Positions 22,620 to 33,200 of a stretch of 64,000 nt of DNA are shown one piece after another (position 1 is the first letter of the stretch; every line of letters begins with the position of its first letter). The position numbers were made by a program, and so were the translations under genes. Source of the stretch: Laburnicola sp. R22_1 (Eukaryota > Ascomycota > Dothideomycetes > Pleosporales > Didymosphaeriaceae). Location of the stretch: positions 2,480,001 through 2,544,000 of the forward strand of contig JACONQ010000010.1 in NCBI GenBank assembly GCA_014281115.1, written 5' to 3'. The notes beneath the pieces were generated by a model, which was given only the letters and a program-made list of their open reading frames with translations, made no database searches and was not told where the DNA came from.

Positions 22620-24037
22620 GATTAGGCTGGGGGGTGGTATTGGTAGGGGCTGTAGGTAGCGTTACTATCATGTCATTATGCTGTCTTGAGATCACTTGTG
22701 AACCTTTTTCATCTCAGGGACTAAGGCATTGTCAAGATCCGGAAGGCGTTCATCGTGCATCCCGGATGTTCCGCGCTGCTGCGGATACTTCCCTGATGGC
22801 GCTTCTTTCACATTTAATATACACCCGCTCCGATCTAGTGCGAAACGTCGCTCGAGGAACTAGCAATACGGTCCCTGCTTCGTAGCCTCGCCCAGTAACA
22901 GTACGAACATAACGATTACCTAAACTCAATATCCGCACCATCTAGCGCTCGGGATCATCCAAAAGTCTCGCAATCTTTTACCCAATCACGCCTATGACAT
23001 TTATCTCGCGTATTCAACGGCAAGTATACCGCGTAGTTCGTTAGAACAGCAAATATCAAAACCAAGAACCAAGACTTCGCGTACGCTCGGTACACGGTAG
23101 AGCGCTGTTATGGAAAGCTGTGAGGGTGCTGAAGAACGGAGTGGATCAAGCGAATATCTCAATAAAAGAGAAGAAACACTAGGTGGTGGCTAGGATGTCT
23201 TGACGCGAGTTGCTGCTGTGATGGAAATTGGTAGAGCGGGCGATACGTACTATGGCGTGCGATGATTGTTTGCTTTTCGTGGGAAATAGAGGTGAGAGGT
23301 GTTGTGCGCGGTTTAGATAGGGAGGGTGGGAGGGTGGTATGTATGTAGTGTTGGTGTTAGAATAGTGTGGTGCTCTTGGGTGAGGAATATAAAGGGTGAA
23401 TGTACGCGGGGTCTTGGTTAGGGGTTATTAGTAAGAAGTATAGGATTGGGTGTGTTGGGAGTGGGAAGGTGTGGTTGGGGCGTTGAGAGCTTGAGATAAG
23501 GGGATAGGAGAGAATATTAAGTAGGTGTATGTAGACATTATGTGATTGTCTGTGTTGGGAGATGGGGCTGGAAAATGTAAGGTTAGTGCGTTGCGATGAG
23601 AAGAGGAGAGTGTGGAATAATATGAGGTAGCGTCACCTGCTGGTGGGAGGTTCTTATAGGGCAAACATAAGGGCATGATAATATGGAAAAGGGTATGTTG
23701 AGTATACATGGATGGAATTCATGGATAGGACTGGGTTATCGAATAAGCAATCCCGCGCCGCACATGGCGTATGTAGAGGGTAAGAAAGTAGTAATCAGCT
23801 GAGGCTGATAGACGCTGCATGGTGGGACACAAGGATTTGGAATTGCTATGTCTTTGGCATAATGTTTGATTCTTGGAAGCTGAGCGCTTGAGTGTACATA
23901 TCCAGGATTTATACGAAGAGAGCTATGGATGCTTGGGAGTCTTCGCAATGCTTGGTCCTGAACTCTCTTGTTTGCCATTCCAGTTCCATTCCGTTATTCT
24001 AACCATGTGAAGTCCCATCGTCCATAACCTGTATCGC
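22620..24037. other. Convergent spacer, no gene seen
   Basis: 1.4 kb between the 3' ends of two convergent genes. From about 23250 to 23720 it is G-rich on plus with GGTG/GTGTT-type low complexity. I see no coding, RNA or mobile feature. Confidence 0.6.
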
Positions 24038-24766
24038 CTAGTTGCCCTTGGCCTTGCCCGCCTGATATATGAGTAGGGCAGAGTCTGGGTTGGTCCGGAT
24101 GAATTCGTTGATCTCCTGGCGTTTGGCCGCAGTTGCCATCTCGCTCTCTTCGCATCGACGCTTCCTTGCGACGGGCTTCCTCCATGCACCCCCCAGATCA
24201 TGCCATTCTCGAATGAACGCTTGCCATTCCTCACTGGCAAGTTGTTTAGCTTCCTGTGCGCGCTGCAGCTCCTTTTCGGCAAGGTCTTTAGCTTCCTGTG
24301 CGAGCTGCAGCTCCTTTTCGGCAGCCATAGATTTGGTACGCTCAGCATATAGCTTGGGCTCGAGCTTGGACCTATAATAAATGGTTAGATTTGATGTATA
24401 TTTTTAGTACAGCTTCGGAATATCTGACCGATTTTCCTTCATCTTGTTGTGCTTCTCGACGCCATCCTCATATTCGGCTTTGCGCAGACGACTCTCCGCT
24501 TGCAACTTCTCGTACACGTCGAGCGCAACCATAATTTCCTGGATCTGCAGGACCTTGTCTACGGCTGGTGAGTGTTAGCTAGCAATTCTGCGGAGGAACG
24601 CTATTCGACTAACAGTTCTCGGGTGACTGCAGTTGCTTCGGCTGCTCTCCCTGATTTTGTTTGATAATCATCGCTTTGCCTGTATTTTATTTAGAGTCTT
24701 CGTCTAATACATCGTCATGAGAGACCTACTCAAAGTCCTGTTGGTGCAGGGAGCTTTTGGAGGCAT
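24038..24766 (-). CDS. Hypothetical 190-residue coiled-coil protein
   Basis: Not recognised. Four exons join cleanly: 24730-24766, 24614-24679, 24429-24564 and 24038-24371. Three introns of 49-57 nt carry donors GTAGGT, GTTAGT and GTCAGA, acceptors CAG or TAG, and CTAAC-like branch sites. The start ATG at 24766 gives MPPKAPCTNRTLSK. The middle is strongly helical and charged, with a 14-residue tandem repeat (AEKELQLAQEAKDL, then AEKELQRAQEAKQL). The C-terminus holds a Trp-rich patch (EWQAFIREWHDLGGAW) and a basic KPVARKRR that could be a nuclear signal. The precise splicing argues for a real gene rather than chance frames. The hAT transposon begins 129 bp upstream of the start. Function unknown. 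Confidence 0.68.
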
Positions 24767-24894
24767 GCTCGGATGCGTGCGGCGAGGCTTCGAAAGTCCC
24801 AACTGTGCCACGTGTAAGTATACCCTAGGTACGCCTGTAGACGCGGGTGTGGGGTTGAGGTAGCGAAAGAGGCAAATCGCAGAAGTATATAAAG

Positions 24895-24916
24895 CAGGGT
24901 TGTCAACAACCAAACA
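24895..24916 (+). repeat. Left terminal inverted repeat of hAT element
   Basis: Begins CAGGGTTGTCAACAACCAAA; pairs imperfectly with the right end at 28542-28563. Confidence 0.85.
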
Positions 24917-25749
24917 TGCCTCAATATTTTGTTTGAATTTTGTTTGAATTGACAACGTCAACCAAACAAAAAGCTGCTGCTGCAATTTTGATAGGTCAAA
25001 CAAACAAAAGAGGCAATTGCAGTCAAAAAATTTGAAGTTTGTTTGAATCGCTTAGCATACTGTAATGATAAGGTACCCTAGAGTTAGTGATATATTCTTA
25101 GTGTTGATGTAACAATAACTTTCCCAACGCTGCAATTATATAGGTATTCCTATAGTAAACAGAGCAAAAACAGAGCTTCTTAAGTGGATTGTACCTGCGT
25201 AAAAAAGCCCGCATAACGGATGTGTGCTTCCACTGGCCGCCAGCAACTGATATACATGAATTGCTATTCGGCTTTAGCACCTCCTATCCTCTGTTCCTCC
25301 TCTTTCTTTACGTAGGTAATAAGCTGTTAAAACAATAAATATATATATAATAATCTAAATAAGCTAATATTATAGTGTTGAGGTATTGTAGCAAAGTGAG
25401 TTTGCGCTGTTGCAGCGAAGCCTAAGTTATGTTTATATATTCTGAACCTAGTTACTACTCTTAAAAAATCGTTTGCTATAACTACGCAATAAATCTTGTC
25501 TTCTATAAGTTAAACTATTAAATCAATGTTGCTAAATTAATTCCTGTCGCCTGTTTTACTATATCTCTATTGTTGCGGGCTGCAGAGCGTCGCGCAGTAC
25601 GCCTTGGCATGAAGTGGTAATGTTGGCTAGCCGACCGCGTACTTTCCGCGTACCTTGCGCGTCAACGCTTACACACCCACTATACTTTGGCTTACTTGCC
25701 TGCGCCTACAGCTTACTTTTTCGCGCCTTTGCTTACCTTCACGCTTACC

Positions 25750-28417
25750 ATGCCCCCAAAACGAAGCCGCGAGCCTGCTGAGGCATCCGAACCTATGCCC
25801 AAACGTTCCCAACGTGCGCCGAAACCCAGCCAGCGCCTTATGGATAGCCAGCGGCCGCTTACTCCTCCGCCAACCCAGCCGTCTATTGAGGTAGTTGACG
25901 AGCCGGAGCCGCCTATTGAGGTGCTTGAAAGTACTCTAGAGCCGCGCTCAATAGAGCCACCAACCGAGCTAGAGGAGCGCGCCCGGAGGCCATCACCACG
26001 GCCTATACTACAAGCCTTACAGGCCGATGAGCCAGCTTGGGAGTTGCTGTTAGTGGCTAATAAGCCGCCTATAGCTACTAAGCCGCCGCGCGCGTTTAGT
26101 AATGCTGCCACAGAGGCTTCAGTAGAGGAGGACGCTGCGCCTAGTGTTGACTTCACCAACTACGAAGGCCTTGACTTAAAGCGCCTGCTGGGCTTCAATG
26201 TGCCTCTATCCACACCCACAGGCAACATCAGCTAGGTCTTTAGGCACGGCTATCGCCTTCGAAAGCTTGGTACTAACCCTAAGAAGATCTACTTCCAATG
26301 CAAGCACTGTCACATCAACAGAAAGAAGGGCGGCCTACACCAGACCACTCTGTCAACTACAGCCGCCAACAACCATTTGAAGCAAGACCTTCCCGGCCAT
26401 CGGCTCACCAAACAAGGCACTATCGTACACAAGAGGCCGCTCGAACCTGGCCAGAAGTCGCTGCGATGGGCGGAAGAAAACGGGGTCACATTAAGCCAAG
26501 ATGCAACGCAGGAGCTGGGTAACTTCGACGTACAAGGCTTCAGGCAAGCTGCAGTGTTATGGCTCGTCAACAACAACAGGCCATTACGCGAGTTTGAGAC
26601 TGAGTCCTTCCGCGCGATGATCAGGTTCGCCAACCCAGAGGCAGAGGCGGCGCTATGGAGGTCTCACAACAGCGTTTCGAGGTTCGTGATGAGGCTTTAC
26701 AGCTGGCTACAACCTCAAGTCAAGCGCGCCTTGTCTGAGGCCTCTAGCAAAATACACATAAGCTTTGACGGCTGGACTACCAAGGGGGAAGCGCGGCTTC
26801 TTTGCAATTTGTGCGCACTACGCTGACTCTCAAGGCAATATAGTTGACCTTCCCATCGCCTTGCCGCAGCTGGTTGGTGCGCACACAGGCTCAGCGATCG
26901 CGGAAGCTGTCGTACGAATCCTACGCTACTTTGAGATTTCTAGCAGCAATTTGGGCTATTTCGTGCTTGACAACGCCTACAACAACGATACTGCAGTTAA
27001 TAAACTCGGCACAATGTACGGCTTTATCGCCAACGATCGACGCCTCCGCTGCGCTTGCCACATACTCAACCTCGTTGGGCAAACTATTATGTTTGGCACT
27101 GACTCCGACGCCTTTGATAACGAGCCTGAACACTACAACGAAGAGGAGTTTTATATGAAGCAATGGCGGAAAGATGGTCCGCTTGGCGTGTTTCTTGATA
27201 TTGTTAACTACATTAACACGCCAAAACAATGGGGTATATTTGAGGATTGTCAGAACAGCGAAGCAGTTGAGATGCCTGCTGGCGCTACAGCAAGACGCCG
27301 TGAGCCTTTCAAGCCTGGAGTTACGCGTTGGAACAGCTATCATGACTGCTTTAAGCGCGGTGTTGAGCTACAACACGCCATCAACAGCTACTCCTCCTAC
27401 CACATACAAGAGACTGAGCACGCTGACGAGCTTGCCAAAAGCAACAACACTAAGCCGCCTATTGTGCCGCAGTGGATGCGATCAGGCGGGCTTGCAGCTG
27501 CAGACTGGGCGGTGATTACCGAGTACATTGAGGTGCTTGAGCCGCTGAAGTCCGCAACTAATCGCTTGCAAGGTCGCGGCAAAGCTGGCACTCACGGCGC
27601 GTTATACGAGGTTATCCCTGTGTTTGAGTCTCTTATTGCTGACCTAGATGCCCGCCTTAGACTGTTTGAAAGCGTCAATTACCTGCCAGACGAGGCGCCA
27701 GAAGATCACGTCGCTATCAACGTACGTGCTGCGCTCAAGAAGGCGAGCAAGTACCTTAATAAACTCCTCAAAATCCCCGTCTACTACACTGCCACGGCAC
27801 TCCACCCACGCTTCAAGAACTACTTTAAACGCTTCTGGCGTGAGAAGCCCGCACAGTTACAAGCTACGCACGCGAGCTTCGAGCAGCTTTGGGCTCGTTA
27901 CAAGCCCGCCCTAGCGACAGCAACAACAATAACAACTGCGCCTAAACACGCGATGAGCAGCTTTGACGACGCGATCGATTCGGTACTTGACAACAGCGAC
28001 GAGATAATAGGGGTGGCGGATGAGTACGAGAGCTGGCTTAGAGAGCCAACATGGACATCAGAACAGTACAAAACTGGCTGTACAGCTGTCCAATACTGGT
28101 ACCAGCTCAAGCCGAGGTATCCCAATTTGTCACGATTGGCGCTGGACGTGTTAACTATCCCTGCCTCCAGCGCTGACTGTGAGCGAGTCTTCTCGGGTAC
28201 TGGCGACGTACTTGAGCCACAGAGACGCAAAATGGGCAGCCAACTATTGGCTGCTTTAATTTGTACTCAACGATGGATTCGAGCAGGTTTTAAACCTCCA
28301 AGCGCAAAGGTGGTGGCAACGTACGATGACAATAAGCTCAACGAACAGTTTAGCATACATGAGTGGGAGGAGCCGCCGCCTATAACACCACCAGAGTCTC
28401 TTTCACAGTCCTCTTAA
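25750..28417 (+). pseudogene. hAT transposase, disrupted by one stop codon and one frameshift
   Basis: The frame opens at ATG 25750 (MPPKRSREPAE) and runs to the stop ending at 28417, about 890 codons. Domains in order: a Pro/Glu-rich N-terminus; a BED-like zinc finger after 26236 (CKHCHINRKK, then NHLKQDLPGH); the DDE core with ISFDGWTTKG and, near 26970, YFVLDNAYNNDTA; and the C-terminal hAT dimerisation domain (LALDVLTIPASSADCERVFS) at about 28135-28200. Two lesions interrupt it: an in-frame TAG at 26233-26235, which a single C-to-T change from CAG would produce, and a frame change at the G run 26784-26788. Everything else reads through. An intron around the TAG is possible but I see no convincing splice pair. 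This copy probably makes no full-length protein. Confidence 0.9.
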
Positions 28418-28541
28418 AGTACTCAAAATCAAACAAACAATCAAATAAAAAGCGCCTCTATAGCTCCATCAAATCAAACAAACAAACTACAACACCAAGA
28501 AAGTCGTCAAACAAACAAATTCAGAGCCACAAATTTTGTTT

Positions 28542-28563
28542 GTTTTGTTTATTGACAAGTCTG
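28542..28563 (-). repeat. Right terminal inverted repeat of hAT element
   Basis: Ends TTATTGACAAGTCTG, the imperfect complement of the left end at 24895, followed directly by the ATATAAAG duplication. Confidence 0.85.
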
Positions 28564-28646
28564 ATATAAAGCCTCCGTGCCCCTCGGCGAAAAGTTTCTG
28601 CGGGGCTTTCCAAGTGAAGGCGGCCGGGCCACGGCGGTTTGTTGTT

Positions 28647-28686
28647 CTGGGAAACTACCAAAGTAAAGGCAGCTTGTTATGACGTC
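28647..28686 (+). repeat. 40-bp dispersed motif, copy 1
   Basis: Matches 58045-58084 with only seven differences, all transitions; both copies end CTTGTTATGACGTC. Confidence 0.75.
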
Positions 28687-28910
28687 GGTGCCAACAGTCA
28701 CGTGTGAGTGTATGCTAAGAAATTTACCTTTTCTTCTATACGGACACTTTGCCCACAACCCGGCCTCTACACCACTCTCGTGCCTCCGCGACGGCGTTGT
28801 TGCGCTCCTCGCGCCGTCTGTCGACTGTCCCTGAAACAAAGGTTCGAAAGCTTGCTAAGTAAACATCACCTTATCGCCCGTGTGTTTGCTTACTAACCGT
28901 CGGTTATAGC

Positions 28911-29552
28911 ATGGCAGCCCTCCTCCGTGAATACCTAGACACATGTCTCTCTTCGCCACGCAGCAACAAAGCTAGCGATTCTGCATACTTGCAGGCGATA
29001 GGGGACCTTAAGTTGCATCCCAACAGCAATCGGGACGTTGCCAACTGGGCTGCACGACACATGAAGTTGAAAACCGCCCTATTCACTATCCGTGGACTTC
29101 TCAGCGACATTGACATACCGCATCGGGACTTGCTGAACGAGCAGCTCGACCTAATCGAGAAGACATCGGCGGTCGACAAGGCACATATCGATAAGCTGAT
29201 GGGACAAATCGCCAAGCGTGAAGAGGGACCCCAGAGCATGTTCGATATGAGAGGCCAGCTGCTCACGAGACTTGCCTACGAGGACTTCAAGACCCGACTG
29301 AGCAGCGATCTTCGGGACTCATTGACGTGTCTGGGCGACAAATATATCACCAATGCTACGTTGGAGGCCCAAGGCCCGTGGGTCACCGCAACGAGTATGC
29401 CAGTCGAAGCTGCATATATCGCAGCCTTTTATCCTAACACCATACCCTTACCATTCCTAACCAGCATACCTTCCCATCCGCATCTCCCACCACCAATAAC
29501 CCCACCCTACAGTCCCACCCACCCAACTCCCTCCTCCTTACCCCTACCCTAG
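28911..29552 (+). CDS. Hypothetical protein, 213 residues, 3' end uncertain
   Basis: Not recognised. The start ATG at 28911 follows an intron-like segment 28859-28909 (GTAAAC donor, TTACTAAC branch, TATAG acceptor), so the gene probably has a spliced 5' leader. The upstream exon has no in-frame ATG. Residues 1-165 are helical and charged with good codon variety (LLREYLDTCLSS, KTALFTIRGLLSDIDI, MFDMRGQLLTRLAYEDFKTR). From about residue 185 the frame enters a Pro/Thr/Ser-rich tract, where the DNA becomes C-rich low complexity, so the true end may be spliced earlier. No domain or membrane segment is evident. The hAT target duplication lies 340 bp upstream at a TATA-like sequence. Confidence 0.55.
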   Translation: MAALLREYLDTCLSSPRSNKASDSAYLQAIGDLKLHPNSNRDVANWAARHMKLKTALFTIRGLLSDIDIPHRDLLNEQLDLIEKTSAVDKAHIDKLMGQIAKREEGPQSMFDMRGQLLTRLAYEDFKTRLSSDLRDSLTCLGDKYITNATLEAQGPWVTATSMPVEAAYIAAFYPNTIPLPFLTSIPSHPHLPPPITPPYSPTHPTPSSLPLP

Positions 29553-30275
29553 CCCCAGCCGCCTGCTACATACTACATTTGCCAAAAACCCACCACCCCC
29601 ATCCACATCCCCTCCGCACTAAAAAAAAAAAAAAAAAAAAAAATCTCCCCATTAGGCCCAAGTACCATCCCCATCCCCACCCTCCCACACACTAACCACA
29701 AACCTCCACTCCCCTCCCCACCAAAAACCCCCCAACCCCCTCCCCTTCCCCACCCAGCACCCAACCTCCCCCCTCTTACTTACTTCTCCATCTCTACCCC
29801 AACCCACCCCACCGAATACCACACCCTACACATCCGTCTCTTCCACCAGCTCACCTCACCTCCTACCTACCTAACCCACGTACAACTCCCTCCCTCCCTC
29901 CCTTCCTAACGAACATCCGCCACCGTACTTCTCGCAAGAGTGTATAGCTGGAGGGATAAAGATGTACGTGTTTTTACGCTATCCTGGACATCTGGGTATG
30001 TGACGCGCGTGAAAAAGTGGGCGTATGGATGTATGGATGGATGTATGGATATATAGATGGATGTATACACACTACACGCGGACTTTCCACACGTATCTTA
30101 TAGGCTGGCTGGGACTGGCTGGCTAGACTACAAGACAACGACATCAAACAACACTCACAACAACACCAACGCCAAACGAAGCAAGCACCCTCATTCATAG
30201 TGTCATTTTATTTCAGCTCACTTCATCCCAAAGCACATAATAGGAACCTATGAACCTAGCTAGCTAGCTACTCAG
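29553..30275. other. Convergent C-rich low-complexity spacer with poly(A) tract
   Basis: C/A-rich on plus, with an A run of about 24 at 29620-29643, then GGAT/GTAT repeats near 30025-30065. No gene seen. Confidence 0.6.
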
Positions 30276-33200
30276 CTACGCCTTGTTCGCCCTCGTCTTC
30301 CTCGCCCTCTTCTTCTTCGGTTGCGGCTCGGGCTCAGTATACACCTCGTCATCATCATCGCCGTCGTCGTCGTCAGCCTGGGAGTCATTATCCCCATCTT
30401 GCACAGCGACCGCTTTCTTCCCCGTCCTTTTTCTCCGCTTGTTGCTAGTATGCGTCGACACATCGGCATCCGCATCAGCACCACCATCTTGCATCACAGC
30501 CTGCTCCTGCTCCTGCGCCTGCTCCAGCCCAACCTCCTCTTCAGGAACATTCCCCACCGGCCCCCTCCCCCTCCCCGCCAACCTCTCCAACGCCTCCCCC
30601 AACCTCTTCCCCCTCCCCCTCCCAGCCCCAGCACCCACCCCACCTCTAACCCTCGGCGCCCACGCCCCCACCCCAACGCCCCCTTCAAACCACCTCGTAA
30701 GATTACTCTGCGTGCCCTCCCTCTCCCTCCTCTTCAAATCCCGAATAACCGGCACTAGCACCTCATCCACCCTCTCCTCGCCCCACCCAATCTCCCTCTT
30801 CAAAAACCCCCTCAGCGCATCCAAATCCGGCACCCCCCACACAAACACCTGCGTATCTGCATCCACCTCAGGACGCAGATACGCCTCCTTGACCCTTGGG
30901 TCCGGCCACCCCGACGGGAGGAAGAGCTTGGTAGCTTGCGTGCGGCGGAAGCGCCGACGGAAGGGCGACGCTGCGTCGACTTCTTTGGGCAGGGCGCCGG
31001 ACTGGACGGCAGTCCACCAGTCCGTGAAATCCGCGAGAGACGGGAATTCAGAGAGGAGTTCTAGCGCGGTGACGGGGCCGATGCCAGGGATGCCGGGCGT
31101 GTAGTCGGAGCCGAGGAGCTGCGCGACATCAATCAGTTTCTCGCGCGTGAGCGCAAACTCAGCCGCGAGGTCGTGCGCGAGGTAGCACTCCACGAACTTA
31201 GCGGCATTGAACATGTTCTTGTAGACGCGCGTCCCGCCGAAGAGGAACGTGTCCGAGTCGTCGGTTACGATGCCGTCGACGAGGCCGAGCCGGACGAGCT
31301 CGGCGCATTGCGCTTCGGCTTCCATGGGCGCCGTGATGTACGGGAGCCCGAAGAGGGTGAGCAGGTGCTGGCATTCTGCGACCATGGTTTGTGTTACTTC
31401 GTCGGCGTCGCGGCGGTCTTTTTTTTGCTGCGCGCGGAGCTGTTTGAGTTCTTCGTCGAAGTTGATGCGCGAGCTGGTGTTGTTGTTATTGAGCTCTTGG
31501 GCGAAACGAGCGTGCTCTTCGCCTTCTGCGGCTAGGGAGGCGAAAAGCTCTTCGTCTTCGGGATCGGAATATTGATCAGATTCGTTGTCTGGCATGTCGA
31601 TGGGAGCGTCCTCGTCCGCTGTGCCGCTGTACGGTACGATAGGCGCTTCGAGATCTGCAGGTCCTTCTAATACGCCGGGAGACGGCTCACGGCGACGACG
31701 CGGGCGTGGTACCGTTTGTACTGGCACATCTTCGAATTCGGGCGACGGTGTTCTAGCGGGACCTGGCTCAGCGGGGTTGTTCGTCTTGAATGGCACATCT
31801 TCGAACTCTGGCGACGGCGACTTCGCAGGCACTAGACTAGTTGGTCGGAATTGCATAGGCACGTCTTCAAATCCAGCAGACGGAGATTTCGAAGCCTCTT
31901 TTCGTGTCTCAGAAAGAACCGGCACCGACTGTGGTTTTGCGTGCTTCTCTCGTTCATCCTCCGGTTCGCTTTCCGACCACTCGATCGGCTCGTCGTCTGA
32001 ATCTCCAGCGAACGGTCCCTTCTCAACCAACTTCTTGTCTTGTTGTGGCGGTGACCGCCGCTCTTCTGATAATGGCCGAGGAGGCTCAGCCCGCACCTTA
32101 TCAGCCAAATCACCCATGCGCAATTTCGAGTCTACAACCAGCACATCCTCCATATCCGCATCCTCGTCCTCCGATTCAACCACAAGGACTTCCTTCGTCT
32201 TCTCCTGCGTAGACGGAGCATCCAGATCAATCACCTCTTGCGTATCATGCTTACGCAGGCGCGGGATTTCCTGAAACTGGAACAGAGCCTTATCTTCCTG
32301 GCGAGCTTGCTCCCACTCCTCTTTCTCCTTCTTCCTCGCCTGGCTCAACTCGTCCTCAATGTTTCGTTCGCCACTGAACCAGGGTGGAAGCGGTTCGGCA
32401 TCGTCCTTTTTCTTGCCTGCTACGTCTTTCTCAAAGCCACCAGCGTTGTCTGCTTCGAGTTTCTCCATCTTCTTCTTGCCCAACAGCGAACTGCCCAGGT
32501 TCAGTTTTTCAAAAGGCAGAGGCCCATCAAAGCCTGGTGCATTCTTCGATTTGGCTGGTTTGGGCGCTGGTGAAGGAGCTCGCGACGGCGGCTTGGGTGA
32601 TGGGCGTTTCGCGGTTGCGGTCGCGGTCGCGGGTCGTTTCGACTTACGCGACTCCGCCAATGCGACTTGCAAATCCATGTCGTCTCCCTCGCTTTCGCTG
32701 CCGTTAAAGGGCGCAACGGGTGCTATCTTGCTACTTCTCTGGTTTGCCAGTCTCGCGATAGCCATCCCGGAAGCTTTTGTGCCCGCGAAGGGATTTGCCT
32801 CCTTAGCCCGTTCTTGCTGGAACACTTCACGATAGACATCCTCTTCAGACTCCTCGTCTTCACCTCCGTCGTTATTCTGCATCGACAAAGCAATGGCCTG
32901 CTGCAGTTGCTGCTCTTCTTCGTCGACGTTGTCCCCTGTAGACTCCTCGAATAGATGGTCATCATCTTCCATGGGCACGTTTTCCCAATCTTCCTGCTCC
33001 TCATTATCATCTGCCACGAACAAAGAGTCAGGATCCCGGTTCACAGGCACAGCTCTAGCCGGTCTGCGCTGTTTCGGTTTCGAAGGGTCCATTTTCCGCG
33101 ACGCGTAGAATTTCTGACGTCGCTTTGCAATTTCTCCGGTTATGAACTCTCTGCCCTGTCGATCTCGCGCACTCATCCCAGGTGGTGGCTTGGGCAGTCG

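Larger units (their letters stand above)
24887..28571 (+). mobile_element. hAT-superfamily DNA transposon with 8-bp target duplication
   Basis: The element is 24895-28563 (3,669 bp). It is bounded by the identical octamer ATATAAAG at 24887-24894 and 28564-28571; an 8-bp duplication is diagnostic for hAT. Both ends begin CAG in element-inward orientation and share an imperfect inverted repeat (CAGRSTTGTCAAYAAMCAAA). Subterminal regions are rich in the transposase-site-like motif CAAACAAA or its complement (24900-25050 and 28430-28560). One transposase frame fills 25750-28417. Base composition of the coding part is normal, so this copy has mostly escaped RIP. It sits between the divergent genes starting at 24766 and 28911. 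Confidence 0.93.
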
